Below are positions 34,531 through 43,056 of a DNA stretch of 64,000 nt, in pieces. The first letter of the stretch is position 1, and every line of letters starts with the position of its first letter. The stretch is from Listeria goaensis (lineage in GTDB: Bacteria; Bacillota; Bacilli; Lactobacillales; Listeriaceae). Location of the stretch: positions 99,275 to 163,274 of the forward strand of contig NZ_FYBQ01000006.1 in the NCBI RefSeq assembly GCF_900186125.1, written 5' to 3'. Both the position numbers and the translations under genes were made by a program. The notes below the pieces were generated by a model that saw nothing but the letters and a program-made list of their open reading frames with translations, ran no database searches and had not been told where the DNA came from.

Positions 34531-35792
34531 TATTTCTTTTCTCCTTTTATCAAATGCATCATTTGCACGATATCTGTTTTATTAATCATGATGACTTCAT
34601 ACCATTTTGCTTCTGTGTTTTTAAGCAGCCAGATTAGGAAAATCCCGCCTGAAACGCTATAAGACACAATTGATGCTAACGCAGAACCAATCGTCCCAAA
34701 GAAAGGTACAAAGGCAAAATTAAGCGCAATGTTTAAAATAACGGCAATCAGTAATGTAACAAAGTAAAATCGCCATTTCCCGTTTGCGATAAACAATGTA
34801 CTAATAATTTTCGTGTAGACGATAAACGGTACGGCCAAGAACATTAAAACCGTAATCCCGTATGCGCCCGTAAAGCTTGCCCCGAAAAGGAGCCAAATAA
34901 TCCATTTCCCAAAAATGACCATAATCACGATGAATACAAGTACTGAAGTTGTCGCCATTCGGAGCGAAAATAGCAAACCCTTTAAATCATCTCGCCGCGC
35001 ATTTTTATGAAGCATCACTTCTTTAAAAATATCTGGAATCATCCACGAATATTCGGCGAGCTGAACACCAGTACTATAAAGCCCAATATCGTAAAAAGAC
35101 ACATTCATAAACCCTAGTAAAACGATGTCTGCTCGGTAATTAATCGAGGTTAGAAAAGTCGTTAACATCGGCAAGATTCCCGCAATTAAAATGCCTTTGA
35201 AATCTTTTTTTGAGCCATCAAAATGGAATTTGTGCGCAAGCGCGCGTATTGTAAAGACAATCAAAATCGTATTTTTCAGCAGGAAAACAATGAGCGCCAC
35301 ACTAACATCACTTTTAAAAAAACAAAAAATAATTAGGGTAAAAATGAGGTTTGAGATGGCACCAATAATCGTGATGACGCTATGCGACCGAATGTCCTCC
35401 ACCAAATTGAGTTGCGAGAGTTGCAAATTCAAAATGCTGACCGAAATGAGCACCGCGACAAGGCCGTAATCCACATTTCCCGACAAAAAAAGAAAGAGCA
35501 TAGAAAACGCCATGTAAACCGCGTATTGAAGGAGCGACAGCGTAATAAACACGTTGCGGTAATTTCGCTCCCGCCGCTTATATTCGGGGTAGACGAGCGA
35601 AATTCCGAGGTTTAGGACGGTCGTTCCGATGGTTACTAAATTAAACAGGTAGCTGTATTCGCCTTTTAATTCTGGGCCTAAAAAACGGGTGAGGAAAATC
35701 ATCGAAAGTAGCCCGGTCACAATGACGATGCCCTTTTTTATCATCGTAACGCCGTAAGCATTTGCCGCAATATTTCGGACGGCTCTGATCAT
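34530..35792 (-). CDS. Wzx-type polysaccharide flippase
   Basis: A 420-residue integral membrane protein with about 12-14 helices of the MOP superfamily (GIVIVTGLLSMIFLTRFLGPELKGEYSYLF at the N-terminus). It flips undecaprenyl-linked repeat units to the outer face for the polymerase. Together with the polymerase and Wzz-like protein it defines a Wzx/Wzy-dependent pathway, unlike the ABC-dependent first locus. Confidence 0.9.
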   Translation of the reverse strand: MIRAVRNIAANAYGVTMIKKGIVIVTGLLSMIFLTRFLGPELKGEYSYLFNLVTIGTTVLNLGISLVYPEYKRRERNYRNVFITLSLLQYAVYMAFSMLFLFLSGNVDYGLVAVLISVSILNLQLSQLNLVEDIRSHSVITIIGAISNLIFTLIIFCFFKSDVSVALIVFLLKNTILIVFTIRALAHKFHFDGSKKDFKGILIAGILPMLTTFLTSINYRADIVLLGFMNVSFYDIGLYSTGVQLAEYSWMIPDIFKEVMLHKNARRDDLKGLLFSLRMATTSVLVFIVIMVIFGKWIIWLLFGASFTGAYGITVLMFLAVPFIVYTKIISTLFIANGKWRFYFVTLLIAVILNIALNFAFVPFFGTIGSALASIVSYSVSGGIFLIWLLKNTEAKWYEVIMINKTDIVQMMHLIKGEKK

Positions 35793-36322
35793 TTTTCTGC
35801 CCTACCAATTGGCTTAGCGGGCACTCCGCCAAGTTTACTCCCAGCAGGGGCTGACTTTGTGACGACTGCTCCAGCCGACACCAGCGAGTCTTCGCCAATT
35901 TCGACGCCGTCCGTAATGACCACATGGCTCGCGAGCCAACACCCTGAATGGATGTGAACGGGCGCTGGAATGTAGCCGTCCGTCATTTTGCCGTCTTTAA
36001 ATTCGTGTTTCGAGGTGACGATGACCGCCATCGGGCCAATTCGGACGCCGCTGTCAATTTTTAATCCTCCAGCTCCGTTAAGCCACGCTTGATGGGCGAT
36101 GTACACATGGTTGCCGATTTCAATTTGATCCGGACGATTGATTGTTACGCCGCTCGCGATTCGAAAGCCTTTGCCGCATTTTTTGAAAAACGGACGCATT
36201 AAAAATCCGCGTAATGCGACAGTTGGTGTGGCATTTGGCATAAGAGCAGTTATTAAATTGATTAGGTGAATCGGTATTTCATACAAGAAAAAATAACCGA
36301 TGCGTTTCGCTTTTTTATTCAT
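35789..36322 (-). CDS. Hexapeptide-repeat acyltransferase (WcaF/CysE-like)
   Basis: A 177-residue left-handed beta-helix acyltransferase. Repeats run from about residue 58 to 165, with the acetyl-CoA-site region VITSKHEFKDGKMTDGYIPAPVHIHSGCWLASHVVITDGV and final GGVPAKPIG. It probably O-acetylates one sugar of the repeat unit. The preceding helix near 18-35 could touch the membrane. It is translationally coupled (4-nt overlap) with the flippase gene. Confidence 0.87.
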   Translation of the reverse strand: MNKKAKRIGYFFLYEIPIHLINLITALMPNATPTVALRGFLMRPFFKKCGKGFRIASGVTINRPDQIEIGNHVYIAHQAWLNGAGGLKIDSGVRIGPMAVIVTSKHEFKDGKMTDGYIPAPVHIHSGCWLASHVVITDGVEIGEDSLVSAGAVVTKSAPAGSKLGGVPAKPIGRAEK

Positions 36323-37739
36323 ATAGTGAGATCCTTCGTTTTTTATAAATAATTTTTTTGTTTAACAGATAGATGATGAGGAAAAGCACTAAATTATAGC
36401 TCATATCGTTGACCATGTTCATCGTGTTTTGCCCGAGCAGAAAGCCCATTCTAGATGTTGCAAGCGTTAAGAAATAGACGAGTTCGAGGTTACCAGAACG
36501 TTCCATTTTTGCTTGAAAAAAATAGGCGAGCCCAACAAAACTGACGGTGATGGCTGGCGCAAACACATAGCCGAAGTACAAATTCCCTTGTCCAATCATC
36601 GGTAAAATTTGTGAAATGTTATCTTTGAAAAAGTATCGTTCGTTGTAGTACAGGACGGAAAAATCAATCGGCAAGTTTTTTATGAATATATTGACACCTA
36701 TCATTGGGCGGAATATATCGTAAAACAAGACGGAGAGATGACTCGCTTCTTTAAACATGTTTTTCATTTCGATGGCCATCGCAACGTTGTACGGGCCGCC
36801 AAGGTAAACTTGTAGTGTATCCGTGAAATCAATTAGTCCGCTCGCATCTCCTGAAACGGAAACAATTTGGCGGACGGACGCTAGGAGCACCACGACGAAC
36901 GTCATGCCCGCGACCACGAGAATCGCAATTTTTTTGAAGTACTCTGGGAAAAACTTTTTGAAAATGAATAGTGATGTCACTGTACAGACGATGATGTCCG
37001 TTCGATTTGTGCCCGCGAAAATGCCGATATTAATAATCATGACGATGACGGCAAAATAAACGTAGCTTTTTTTCCCCGTAGCTTCGTACTTTTTGAAAAA
37101 ACGCCACATGAGTAACAGCGCCACAATTTGTTTCGCAATGATAAACATGTACAGCGCGAGCGCTGCTGAGAGCGGTATTTCCTTCAACACGCCAACAACG
37201 CGGTCGGTTGGGATAAGGAACGACACCCCAGAAAGCGCGCCAGGCGTTACAAGAACAAGTGCAAAGGCTCCTATGGAAAAAAGCACATAAAAGAAAATGG
37301 ACGGGCTTCGCTTTAGTTCGAGTTTTGCCACTGGATTTCTCATTTTCCGTCGCTTCCGCACATAGTCAAAAATGATGATGGCGAGCGTCACGGCGAAAAG
37401 TTCATACAGCATGAGTTTTAAACCGAGGTCGTAGCTGCGCGCTGTCGGCGGAACTGGTGAGCGGCCACCGTAATAATCGGCATAGACGATAAAAAATGGT
37501 AAAACGACGTAGCGCAAAAAACTCAGTCCCATAAAAATAAAATTGAACATTTTAAAATCATACAGCAGTGAGCGAACGAGAACGCAACCTGTCACTGTAT
37601 AGCAAAGCGGGAGTAGCGGCAACAATTCGTAGCCGGGTTCGCGCGTATTTAAACTGGTGAAAATGAAGCTGACCAAAGTGGCCACGATGACGATGAGCAT
37701 GCCTAGAAATTCTGCAAGTTGTTTTTTAGATAGTGACAT
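36315..37739 (-). CDS. Wzy-type oligosaccharide repeat-unit polymerase
   Basis: A 474-residue protein with about 12 membrane segments and a larger external loop near the C-terminal half (about 325-400), which fits O-antigen/capsule polymerases (Wzy). Sequence conservation in this family is very low, so the assignment rests on topology and on its place between the flippase and the aminotransferase. The start overlaps the upstream aminotransferase gene by 14 nt. Confidence 0.8.
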   Translation of the reverse strand: MSLSKKQLAEFLGMLIVIVATLVSFIFTSLNTREPGYELLPLLPLCYTVTGCVLVRSLLYDFKMFNFIFMGLSFLRYVVLPFFIVYADYYGGRSPVPPTARSYDLGLKLMLYELFAVTLAIIIFDYVRKRRKMRNPVAKLELKRSPSIFFYVLFSIGAFALVLVTPGALSGVSFLIPTDRVVGVLKEIPLSAALALYMFIIAKQIVALLLMWRFFKKYEATGKKSYVYFAVIVMIINIGIFAGTNRTDIIVCTVTSLFIFKKFFPEYFKKIAILVVAGMTFVVVLLASVRQIVSVSGDASGLIDFTDTLQVYLGGPYNVAMAIEMKNMFKEASHLSVLFYDIFRPMIGVNIFIKNLPIDFSVLYYNERYFFKDNISQILPMIGQGNLYFGYVFAPAITVSFVGLAYFFQAKMERSGNLELVYFLTLATSRMGFLLGQNTMNMVNDMSYNLVLFLIIYLLNKKIIYKKRRISLYE

Positions 37740-38874
37740 GATGTTGTTCCTTAAGGTGGGCTAAAACAGATTCGCTAACGCGCGTTTGTTCTTCGGGTGT
37801 CATTTGTGTGGCTGAAGGCAAACAAAATCCGGTCTGGAATAGGTATTCCGCATTGCTTATTTGTTCGTCATTTCCTTTGTAGAATTGTGCACCTTGGAAT
37901 ACGGGTTGAAAATGAAGCGGCTTCCAAAGTAAACGTCCTTCAATTCCTTGTGCGTCTAGCTGCTCTTTTAGCTTAAGCGGATTTAAATCGTCCATTTGAA
38001 TGGTCGTTAGCCAGCGATTCGTCCTAGTGTACGGTATTTCTGTTTGGAATGAAATTTGCGGGTAAGGCAAAAAGGCTTCCTTGTAGCGCGCATAAATCGC
38101 ACGTTTTTGTTCCACGCGTTCTTGTAGAACTTCCATCTGACCGCAACCGATTCCAGCAGAAATATTGCTTAGGCGATAGTTGTAGCCTATTTTTTCGTGT
38201 TGATAGTAAGGAGCGGTTTCTTTTGCTTGCTCGGCTAAAAACTTCGCTTCGGTTACATACGCTTCATTTTGTGACACGAGCATGCCGCCGCCTGATGTTG
38301 TAATGATTTTATTTCCGTTAAACGAATAAATGCCGATGTCACCCATCGTTCCCGTATGCTCACCGCGGTACGTTGATCCAAGTGATTCGGCGGCGTCTTC
38401 AATAACCGGAATCTCAAATTGGTTAGCAAGCGCCAAAATTTTGCCCATTTTCGCAGGTTGCCCGTAAAGATGCACGACGATAATCGCTTTTGGCAATTTA
38501 TTTTCCTTCTCAGCTGCTCGCAAGGCTTTTTCAAGCGCAGCAGGCGACATATTCCACGTATCGAGCTCCGAATCGATAAAAACAGGCACAGCCCCTTGGT
38601 AACAAATCGGATTGGCCGAAGCGGAAAATGTAAAACTCGGGCAAAAAACCGTATCCCCCGTTTGAACGCCAAGTAGAATCAACGCTAAATGAATAGCCGC
38701 CGTTCCCGAGCTAGTCGCTGTACTAAAACGCGCACTCGTATAGTCACGCACTTTCTGCTCAAACAAGTCTACATTTGGCCCCACCGGAGCAATCCAGTTC
38801 GTGTCAAACGCCGCCTCTAAATATGCCATTTCGTGCCCGCTCATATGGGGAATCGAAAGTGGAGTTTTCTTCAT
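37726..38874 (-). CDS. PLP-dependent sugar aminotransferase (PglE/EpsN, DegT/DnrJ/EryC1 family)
   Basis: A 382-residue aminotransferase. The PLP lysine lies in SFNGNKIITTSGGGMLV and the cofactor region in IPVIEDAAESLGSTYRG; the N-terminus MSGHEMAYLEAAFDTNWIAPVGP is typical of PglE/EpsN. It aminates UDP-4-keto-6-deoxy-GlcNAc at C4, the step after the PglF-like dehydratase encoded upstream. AAAGGAG precedes the ATG. Confidence 0.9.
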   Translation of the reverse strand: MKKTPLSIPHMSGHEMAYLEAAFDTNWIAPVGPNVDLFEQKVRDYTSARFSTATSSGTAAIHLALILLGVQTGDTVFCPSFTFSASANPICYQGAVPVFIDSELDTWNMSPAALEKALRAAEKENKLPKAIIVVHLYGQPAKMGKILALANQFEIPVIEDAAESLGSTYRGEHTGTMGDIGIYSFNGNKIITTSGGGMLVSQNEAYVTEAKFLAEQAKETAPYYQHEKIGYNYRLSNISAGIGCGQMEVLQERVEQKRAIYARYKEAFLPYPQISFQTEIPYTRTNRWLTTIQMDDLNPLKLKEQLDAQGIEGRLLWKPLHFQPVFQGAQFYKGNDEQISNAEYLFQTGFCLPSATQMTPEEQTRVSESVLAHLKEQHHVTI

Positions 38875-38891
38875 GTTACCTTCTCCTTTGC

Positions 38892-39494
38892 TTACTTTTT
38901 ATGTCCTTCAAACGGTGGTGTCGTCACATATCCAGCGCGACTTATGCCTTCGCTACCTAAAACCTTTTTAAACGTTTGGAAAAATAGGGTGATGTCTTGG
39001 CGAAATGAAAAGCGCTCAACGTATAACACGTCTAGTCGAAATTTTTCTTGCCAACTAATCGCATTGCGCCCGTTCACTTGCGCAAGCCCAGTTAAGCCAG
39101 GCGTCACAAGGTGCCGCTTTTTTTCTTCCTCAGAGTAAAGTGGCAAATACGAAACGAGCAGCGGGCGCGGCCCAATGAAGCTCATATCGCCTTTTAAAAT
39201 GTTGAAAAACTGCGGCAGCTCATCTAAACTAGTTTGCCGCAAAAAGCGCCCAAAACGCGTTACGCGCTCTTCGTCCGGCAATAAATCCCCATTTAGATTT
39301 CTGGCATTCGTCATCGTCTGAAATTTGTAAATCAAAAAAACACGTTCCCCTTTTCCAGCGCGCTGTTGCCGAAATAAAATTTGCTTTTGAGTCGCAAACA
39401 GCACGCCGCCAATTACTAGAAGCGGTATCAAACACAAAACAAGCAAACAAGTTGCCCCGACAATATCAATTCCGCGCTTCACGTAACCATACAT
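38892..39494 (-). CDS. Undecaprenyl-phosphate phosphoglycosyl transferase (PglC/EpsL-like)
   Basis: A 200-residue monotopic transferase with one re-entrant N-terminal helix (about 5-32), the KFQTM/R motif and the catalytic DELPQFFNILKGDMSFIGPRP. It puts the first sugar-1-phosphate on undecaprenyl phosphate and so starts the repeat unit; PglC/EpsL use UDP-diNAcBac. The size fits the short PglC class without extra N-terminal helices. ATG 39494 is chosen with GGGGAAGG upstream; it overlaps the previous gene by 29 nt. Confidence 0.9.
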   Translation of the reverse strand: MYGYVKRGIDIVGATCLLVLCLIPLLVIGGVLFATQKQILFRQQRAGKGERVFLIYKFQTMTNARNLNGDLLPDEERVTRFGRFLRQTSLDELPQFFNILKGDMSFIGPRPLLVSYLPLYSEEEKKRHLVTPGLTGLAQVNGRNAISWQEKFRLDVLYVERFSFRQDITLFFQTFKKVLGSEGISRAGYVTTPPFEGHKK

Positions 39495-40608
39495 GATTTC
39501 CTTCCCCCTTCTCATAAAACGCCGCCATTTCCGCCCAAATTTGCTCAGATTGGAAATGCTCTAACACTCTATTTTTTCCATTTAAAGCGTATACTTTACG
39601 CAAGTTTTCTTCCCGCCAAAACGTCGTAATCGCCGACTGAATGGCCACACTAGAATACGGTTCAACTAAAAGACCCGTCTGACCATCCACGACAGCGTCT
39701 TTAATGCCCGTCACATTCGTTCCGATGACCGCTAGTTCGGCGGCTGCCGCCTCCAAGCACACATTTGAGAAGCCTTCACGGTAAGACGGAATCACAAACA
39801 CATCCATAAAATTGTAAAATGGCGCCGGATTTGCAATAAAACCAGTCATATGAATCCGCGGGTGACGCTGAATTAAATCGACGGTTTCAGGCTTTAAGCC
39901 GTGGTGTTCATCAAGTCCGCCGACAAGTAGCAAGTTCATCTCACTAAACGTGCCAAAGGCTTCAAGTAGCTCTTCCACGCCCTTGTCTTTCGTGATACGC
40001 CCAGTAAAACCGATGACGAAATGATCATTTGGAAACGGTGCAGGTACAGTTTCTTGTCTTTTTTCCTCAAAAAGAGCAATATCGAGTCCGTTACTGCTTC
40101 CTTCCCCTAAAACGGTCATTTTGTTTGTGCCCTTCAGGCCGAGTTCTTCGCATGCCGTGACGAGGCTCGGGCTGATGGCGATTATATGTGTCGCAAGTCG
40201 CATTGTGAGCTGCTCCATCCATTTCAAGATGGTACGTTTGAATCCCGTTTCTGTTTCAATTCGCAAGCCGCGGAGTGTATAGATCCGCTGTTTTGTCCTC
40301 GTCAGAAACGCCGCAATGCTGCCAAGTAAACCTGCTTTTGGCGTGCCAACATTTGAAATATCAGGACGGACTTTCCGAAAAACGCGAATCATTTGGAAAA
40401 GCGCCGAAATGTCTTGCTTGAGTGAAATGTCGCGTGCCATATCCACTTGATGCACTGTGATGGTACCATTTCGCTTGAGCGCCTCCGAATTTTCGCCTCT
40501 TGAAACAACAAGGTGGACGTCGAAACCGCGTTTTGCTAAATAATCAAGTTGGCCAGTCAGAAGACGCACACTAATATCTGCCGTCACCGCAATGAGTATC
40601 CTCGTCAT
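39466..40608 (-). CDS. Glycosyltransferase family 4 protein (PglA/EpsD-type)
   Basis: A 380-residue GT-B enzyme with N-terminal ILIAVTADISVRLLTGQLDYLAKRGFDVHLV, KPEIS-like VRPDISNVGTPKAGLLG, donor region VIGFTGRITKDKGVEELLEAF and PSYREGFSNVCLEAAAAELAVIG. PglA-type enzymes add the second sugar to the bacillosamine-linked lipid, which fits its position next to the PglC-like gene. Stop and start codons of neighbours overlap (TAATG). Confidence 0.87.
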   Translation of the reverse strand: MTRILIAVTADISVRLLTGQLDYLAKRGFDVHLVVSRGENSEALKRNGTITVHQVDMARDISLKQDISALFQMIRVFRKVRPDISNVGTPKAGLLGSIAAFLTRTKQRIYTLRGLRIETETGFKRTILKWMEQLTMRLATHIIAISPSLVTACEELGLKGTNKMTVLGEGSSNGLDIALFEEKRQETVPAPFPNDHFVIGFTGRITKDKGVEELLEAFGTFSEMNLLLVGGLDEHHGLKPETVDLIQRHPRIHMTGFIANPAPFYNFMDVFVIPSYREGFSNVCLEAAAAELAVIGTNVTGIKDAVVDGQTGLLVEPYSSVAIQSAITTFWREENLRKVYALNGKNRVLEHFQSEQIWAEMAAFYEKGEGNHVWLREARN

Positions 40609-41876
40609 TATAGGCTCCAGCTATACTGCGCATCTTTTTTTAGCGTTTTTTTCAAATCGACAAGCACACCATCTGTTTTTAGAAAACCGCGCACTAATGA
40701 GCCGTTCTCAACTAAAAATTCTTCATGCGGAACCGCCAAAATGACCACATCTGAATTTTGCAACTGGTCGTAACGTGCCATTTCAAGCGCGTATTCTTCA
40801 TAAATTTCATCTGCGTCTGCAAGCGGATCAAACGCAAGTACGTCCAGCCCGTATTCTTTCAGTTCGCGAATTAAATCGATCACTTTCGAATTTCGAATAT
40901 CCGGCACGTTCTCCTTAAATGTCAGGCCTAGAACCGCTATTTTTAAACTGCCAAGGTGTTTATTTTGTTTGAGTAAATCTTTTATAATTGACTGACCAAC
41001 AAACTGCGCCATGCTATCGTTAACGCGACGTCCAGCAAGGATAACTTCCGGGTGGTATCCAACTGATTCCGCTTTATGTGCTAAATAATACGGATCAACG
41101 CCAATGCAGTGTCCACCAACAAGACCCGGCTCAAATTTCAAGAAATTCCATTTTGTTCCCGCGGCCTCTAATACTTCTTGCGTATCAATTTCAAGCGCAT
41201 GGAAGATGCGCGACAGCTCATTCATTAGAGCGATATTTAAATCGCGTTGCGTGTTTTCAATAACTTTCGCCGCCTCAGCCACCTTAATAGAAGATGCTTT
41301 GTACACACCTGCTTTCACAACAGAAGCGTAGACGTCCGCCACAATGTTTGTAATCTCTTCATTTTGTCCAGATACGACTTTTTTCACCGTAGTAAAGGTG
41401 TGGGTTTTGTCACCCGGATTGATTCGCTCTGGCGAGTAGCCAATGAAGAAATCTTCGCCTGCAACTAGGCCAGAATTTGCTTCGATAATTGGCGCGCACT
41501 CATCTTCCGTCGCACCTGGGTAAACGGTCGATTCAAATACAACTATCGTTCCTTTTTGGATATGTTGACCAATCGATTCCGACGCTTTGTGCAAAATCGT
41601 CATATCGGGTTGATTACTTTCATTAATCGGTGTAGGTACCGCCACAATAATAAAGTTACACTCTCTCAGACGCTCAGGATTGCTTGTAAAATCAATATTT
41701 GCCAAAAACAAATCTTCCGCTGTTACTTCCCCAGTTTCATCACATTTCGCCAGAAGTGTTTCAATCCGTTTTTTATTAACATCTACGCCAATAACTGGCA
41801 TTTCTTTCCCAAAAGCTACCGCAACCGGCAAACCTACATAACCGAGCCCTAAAACTCCAAGTTTTAATTCATTCAT
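40608..41876 (-). CDS. Nucleotide-sugar 6-dehydrogenase (TviB/WbpA-like)
   Basis: A 422-residue NAD-dependent UDP-sugar dehydrogenase: VLGLGYVGLPVAVAFG, catalytic GLVGGHCIGVDPYYLAHKAE and VLGLTFKENVPDIRNSK. The GLVGGHCIGVDPYYL form is that of UDP-GlcNAc/GalNAc dehydrogenases (TviB, WbpA), giving an N-acetyl-hexosaminuronate. It shares only the family plan with the dehydrogenase at 23745. ATG 41876 with GAGGG upstream is preferred to a TTG 15 nt earlier. Confidence 0.88.
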   Translation of the reverse strand: MNELKLGVLGLGYVGLPVAVAFGKEMPVIGVDVNKKRIETLLAKCDETGEVTAEDLFLANIDFTSNPERLRECNFIIVAVPTPINESNQPDMTILHKASESIGQHIQKGTIVVFESTVYPGATEDECAPIIEANSGLVAGEDFFIGYSPERINPGDKTHTFTTVKKVVSGQNEEITNIVADVYASVVKAGVYKASSIKVAEAAKVIENTQRDLNIALMNELSRIFHALEIDTQEVLEAAGTKWNFLKFEPGLVGGHCIGVDPYYLAHKAESVGYHPEVILAGRRVNDSMAQFVGQSIIKDLLKQNKHLGSLKIAVLGLTFKENVPDIRNSKVIDLIRELKEYGLDVLAFDPLADADEIYEEYALEMARYDQLQNSDVVILAVPHEEFLVENGSLVRGFLKTDGVLVDLKKTLKKDAQYSWSL

Positions 41877-43041
41877 TTTCGTTTCCCTCAATCCAGTCGA
41901 TAAATTTTTGATAATGTTTTCTTCTTTTTTGCGCTAAAATATTTTTTGAAAATCGCTTTGCTTCCGCATAATTACGGTCGATTTGCGTTTTGTACAGCAC
42001 CTGATTTCGCGCCACACGTTGAATAATTTCTGCAAGCCCAGCATCATCTTCGCTTTGAAAGCGCATCGAACTTTCCGTTAATTCTTTCATGCCTCCAACG
42101 TCCGACGTAATGACCGGGCACCCCATAGCCATCGCTTCAATAACCGATCGACCTTGCCCTTCCGTCCGACTAGGTTGAAGATAAATATCAATTTCAGCTA
42201 GCCAGTCAAAGACTTCATCTGCTGGCTTTGTTCCGCAAAAAACAACCTCATTTTTCAGACCGTTTTCCTCCGCGATAGCCGTCCACTTCGAGCTCACACC
42301 GCTACCTAACACGCGGAATTCAAACGGAGGAAGATGTGCCTTGCTTCGCTTAAGCGCGCAAATCGCCACATCCAGTCCTTTATAATGAGAGTCAAGTGAA
42401 CCAATCATCCCAAAAACCACTTTTTTAGTTAAATCCCGATGTTTTCTTGCCTCGATAATTAAGTCGTCTGAAAAATCAGGTAGTTCAGTATTAGAACAAG
42501 CCGCTTGAATTCCCTTTGACGGGTAAAGCTTCTGCAATTCATTTTCCGTAATATAAAGGGCAAATGGCGCATGCCAAACCGTTTGCCGCATCGTTCTAGC
42601 CGCAAATGGCGCATAACATTTCGCTTTCAAACTGCCGTGCAGACGATAACTTTCTTTCGGGTCACCAACAACTTCCACCGCGTATGGTTTGTTCAGCGCT
42701 TTCGCTACCCGCACCGCCAAAAAGCCAATTTGTGATGGAACGCGCGCAATAACCGCATCAACTGATTGAACAGCTTCCCGCATCGCTTTTTCAGCAAGAT
42801 TATTCGGCAAAAAGTAAGCGAGACTACTAGGATTCGGAATATTCGTAAACGACACATTAGCGCCACTCGAAACGCTATAATGATTTCGCGCCTCCGTTAA
42901 AGGGAACAACCGACAAGCAATCAAAAGCGTGTCTGCATGTTCCAAATATCTATCCCATGCCGCATACGGAAATGCCGTTTTAGATAGCACATCTGAATCA
43001 TCCTGGAAAAATTTATGATCATACGCAAATAAAAATTTCAT
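41869..43041 (-). CDS. Glycosyltransferase family 4 protein
   Basis: A 390-residue GT-B enzyme with the C-terminal donor motifs VVFGMIGSLDSHYKGLDVAI and QPSRTEGQGRSVIEAMAMGCPVI. AGGAGCGAG precedes the ATG. It overlaps the dehydrogenase start by 8 nt. Donor and acceptor cannot be told. Confidence 0.87.
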   Translation of the reverse strand: MKFLFAYDHKFFQDDSDVLSKTAFPYAAWDRYLEHADTLLIACRLFPLTEARNHYSVSSGANVSFTNIPNPSSLAYFLPNNLAEKAMREAVQSVDAVIARVPSQIGFLAVRVAKALNKPYAVEVVGDPKESYRLHGSLKAKCYAPFAARTMRQTVWHAPFALYITENELQKLYPSKGIQAACSNTELPDFSDDLIIEARKHRDLTKKVVFGMIGSLDSHYKGLDVAICALKRSKAHLPPFEFRVLGSGVSSKWTAIAEENGLKNEVVFCGTKPADEVFDWLAEIDIYLQPSRTEGQGRSVIEAMAMGCPVITSDVGGMKELTESSMRFQSEDDAGLAEIIQRVARNQVLYKTQIDRNYAEAKRFSKNILAQKRRKHYQKFIDWIEGNENE

Positions 43042-43056
43042 CTGTTCACTCGCTCC

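Noticed and set aside
37744..38676. Long antisense ORFs within the aminotransferase gene
   Set aside because: They are shadow frames with atypical composition and no translation signals.
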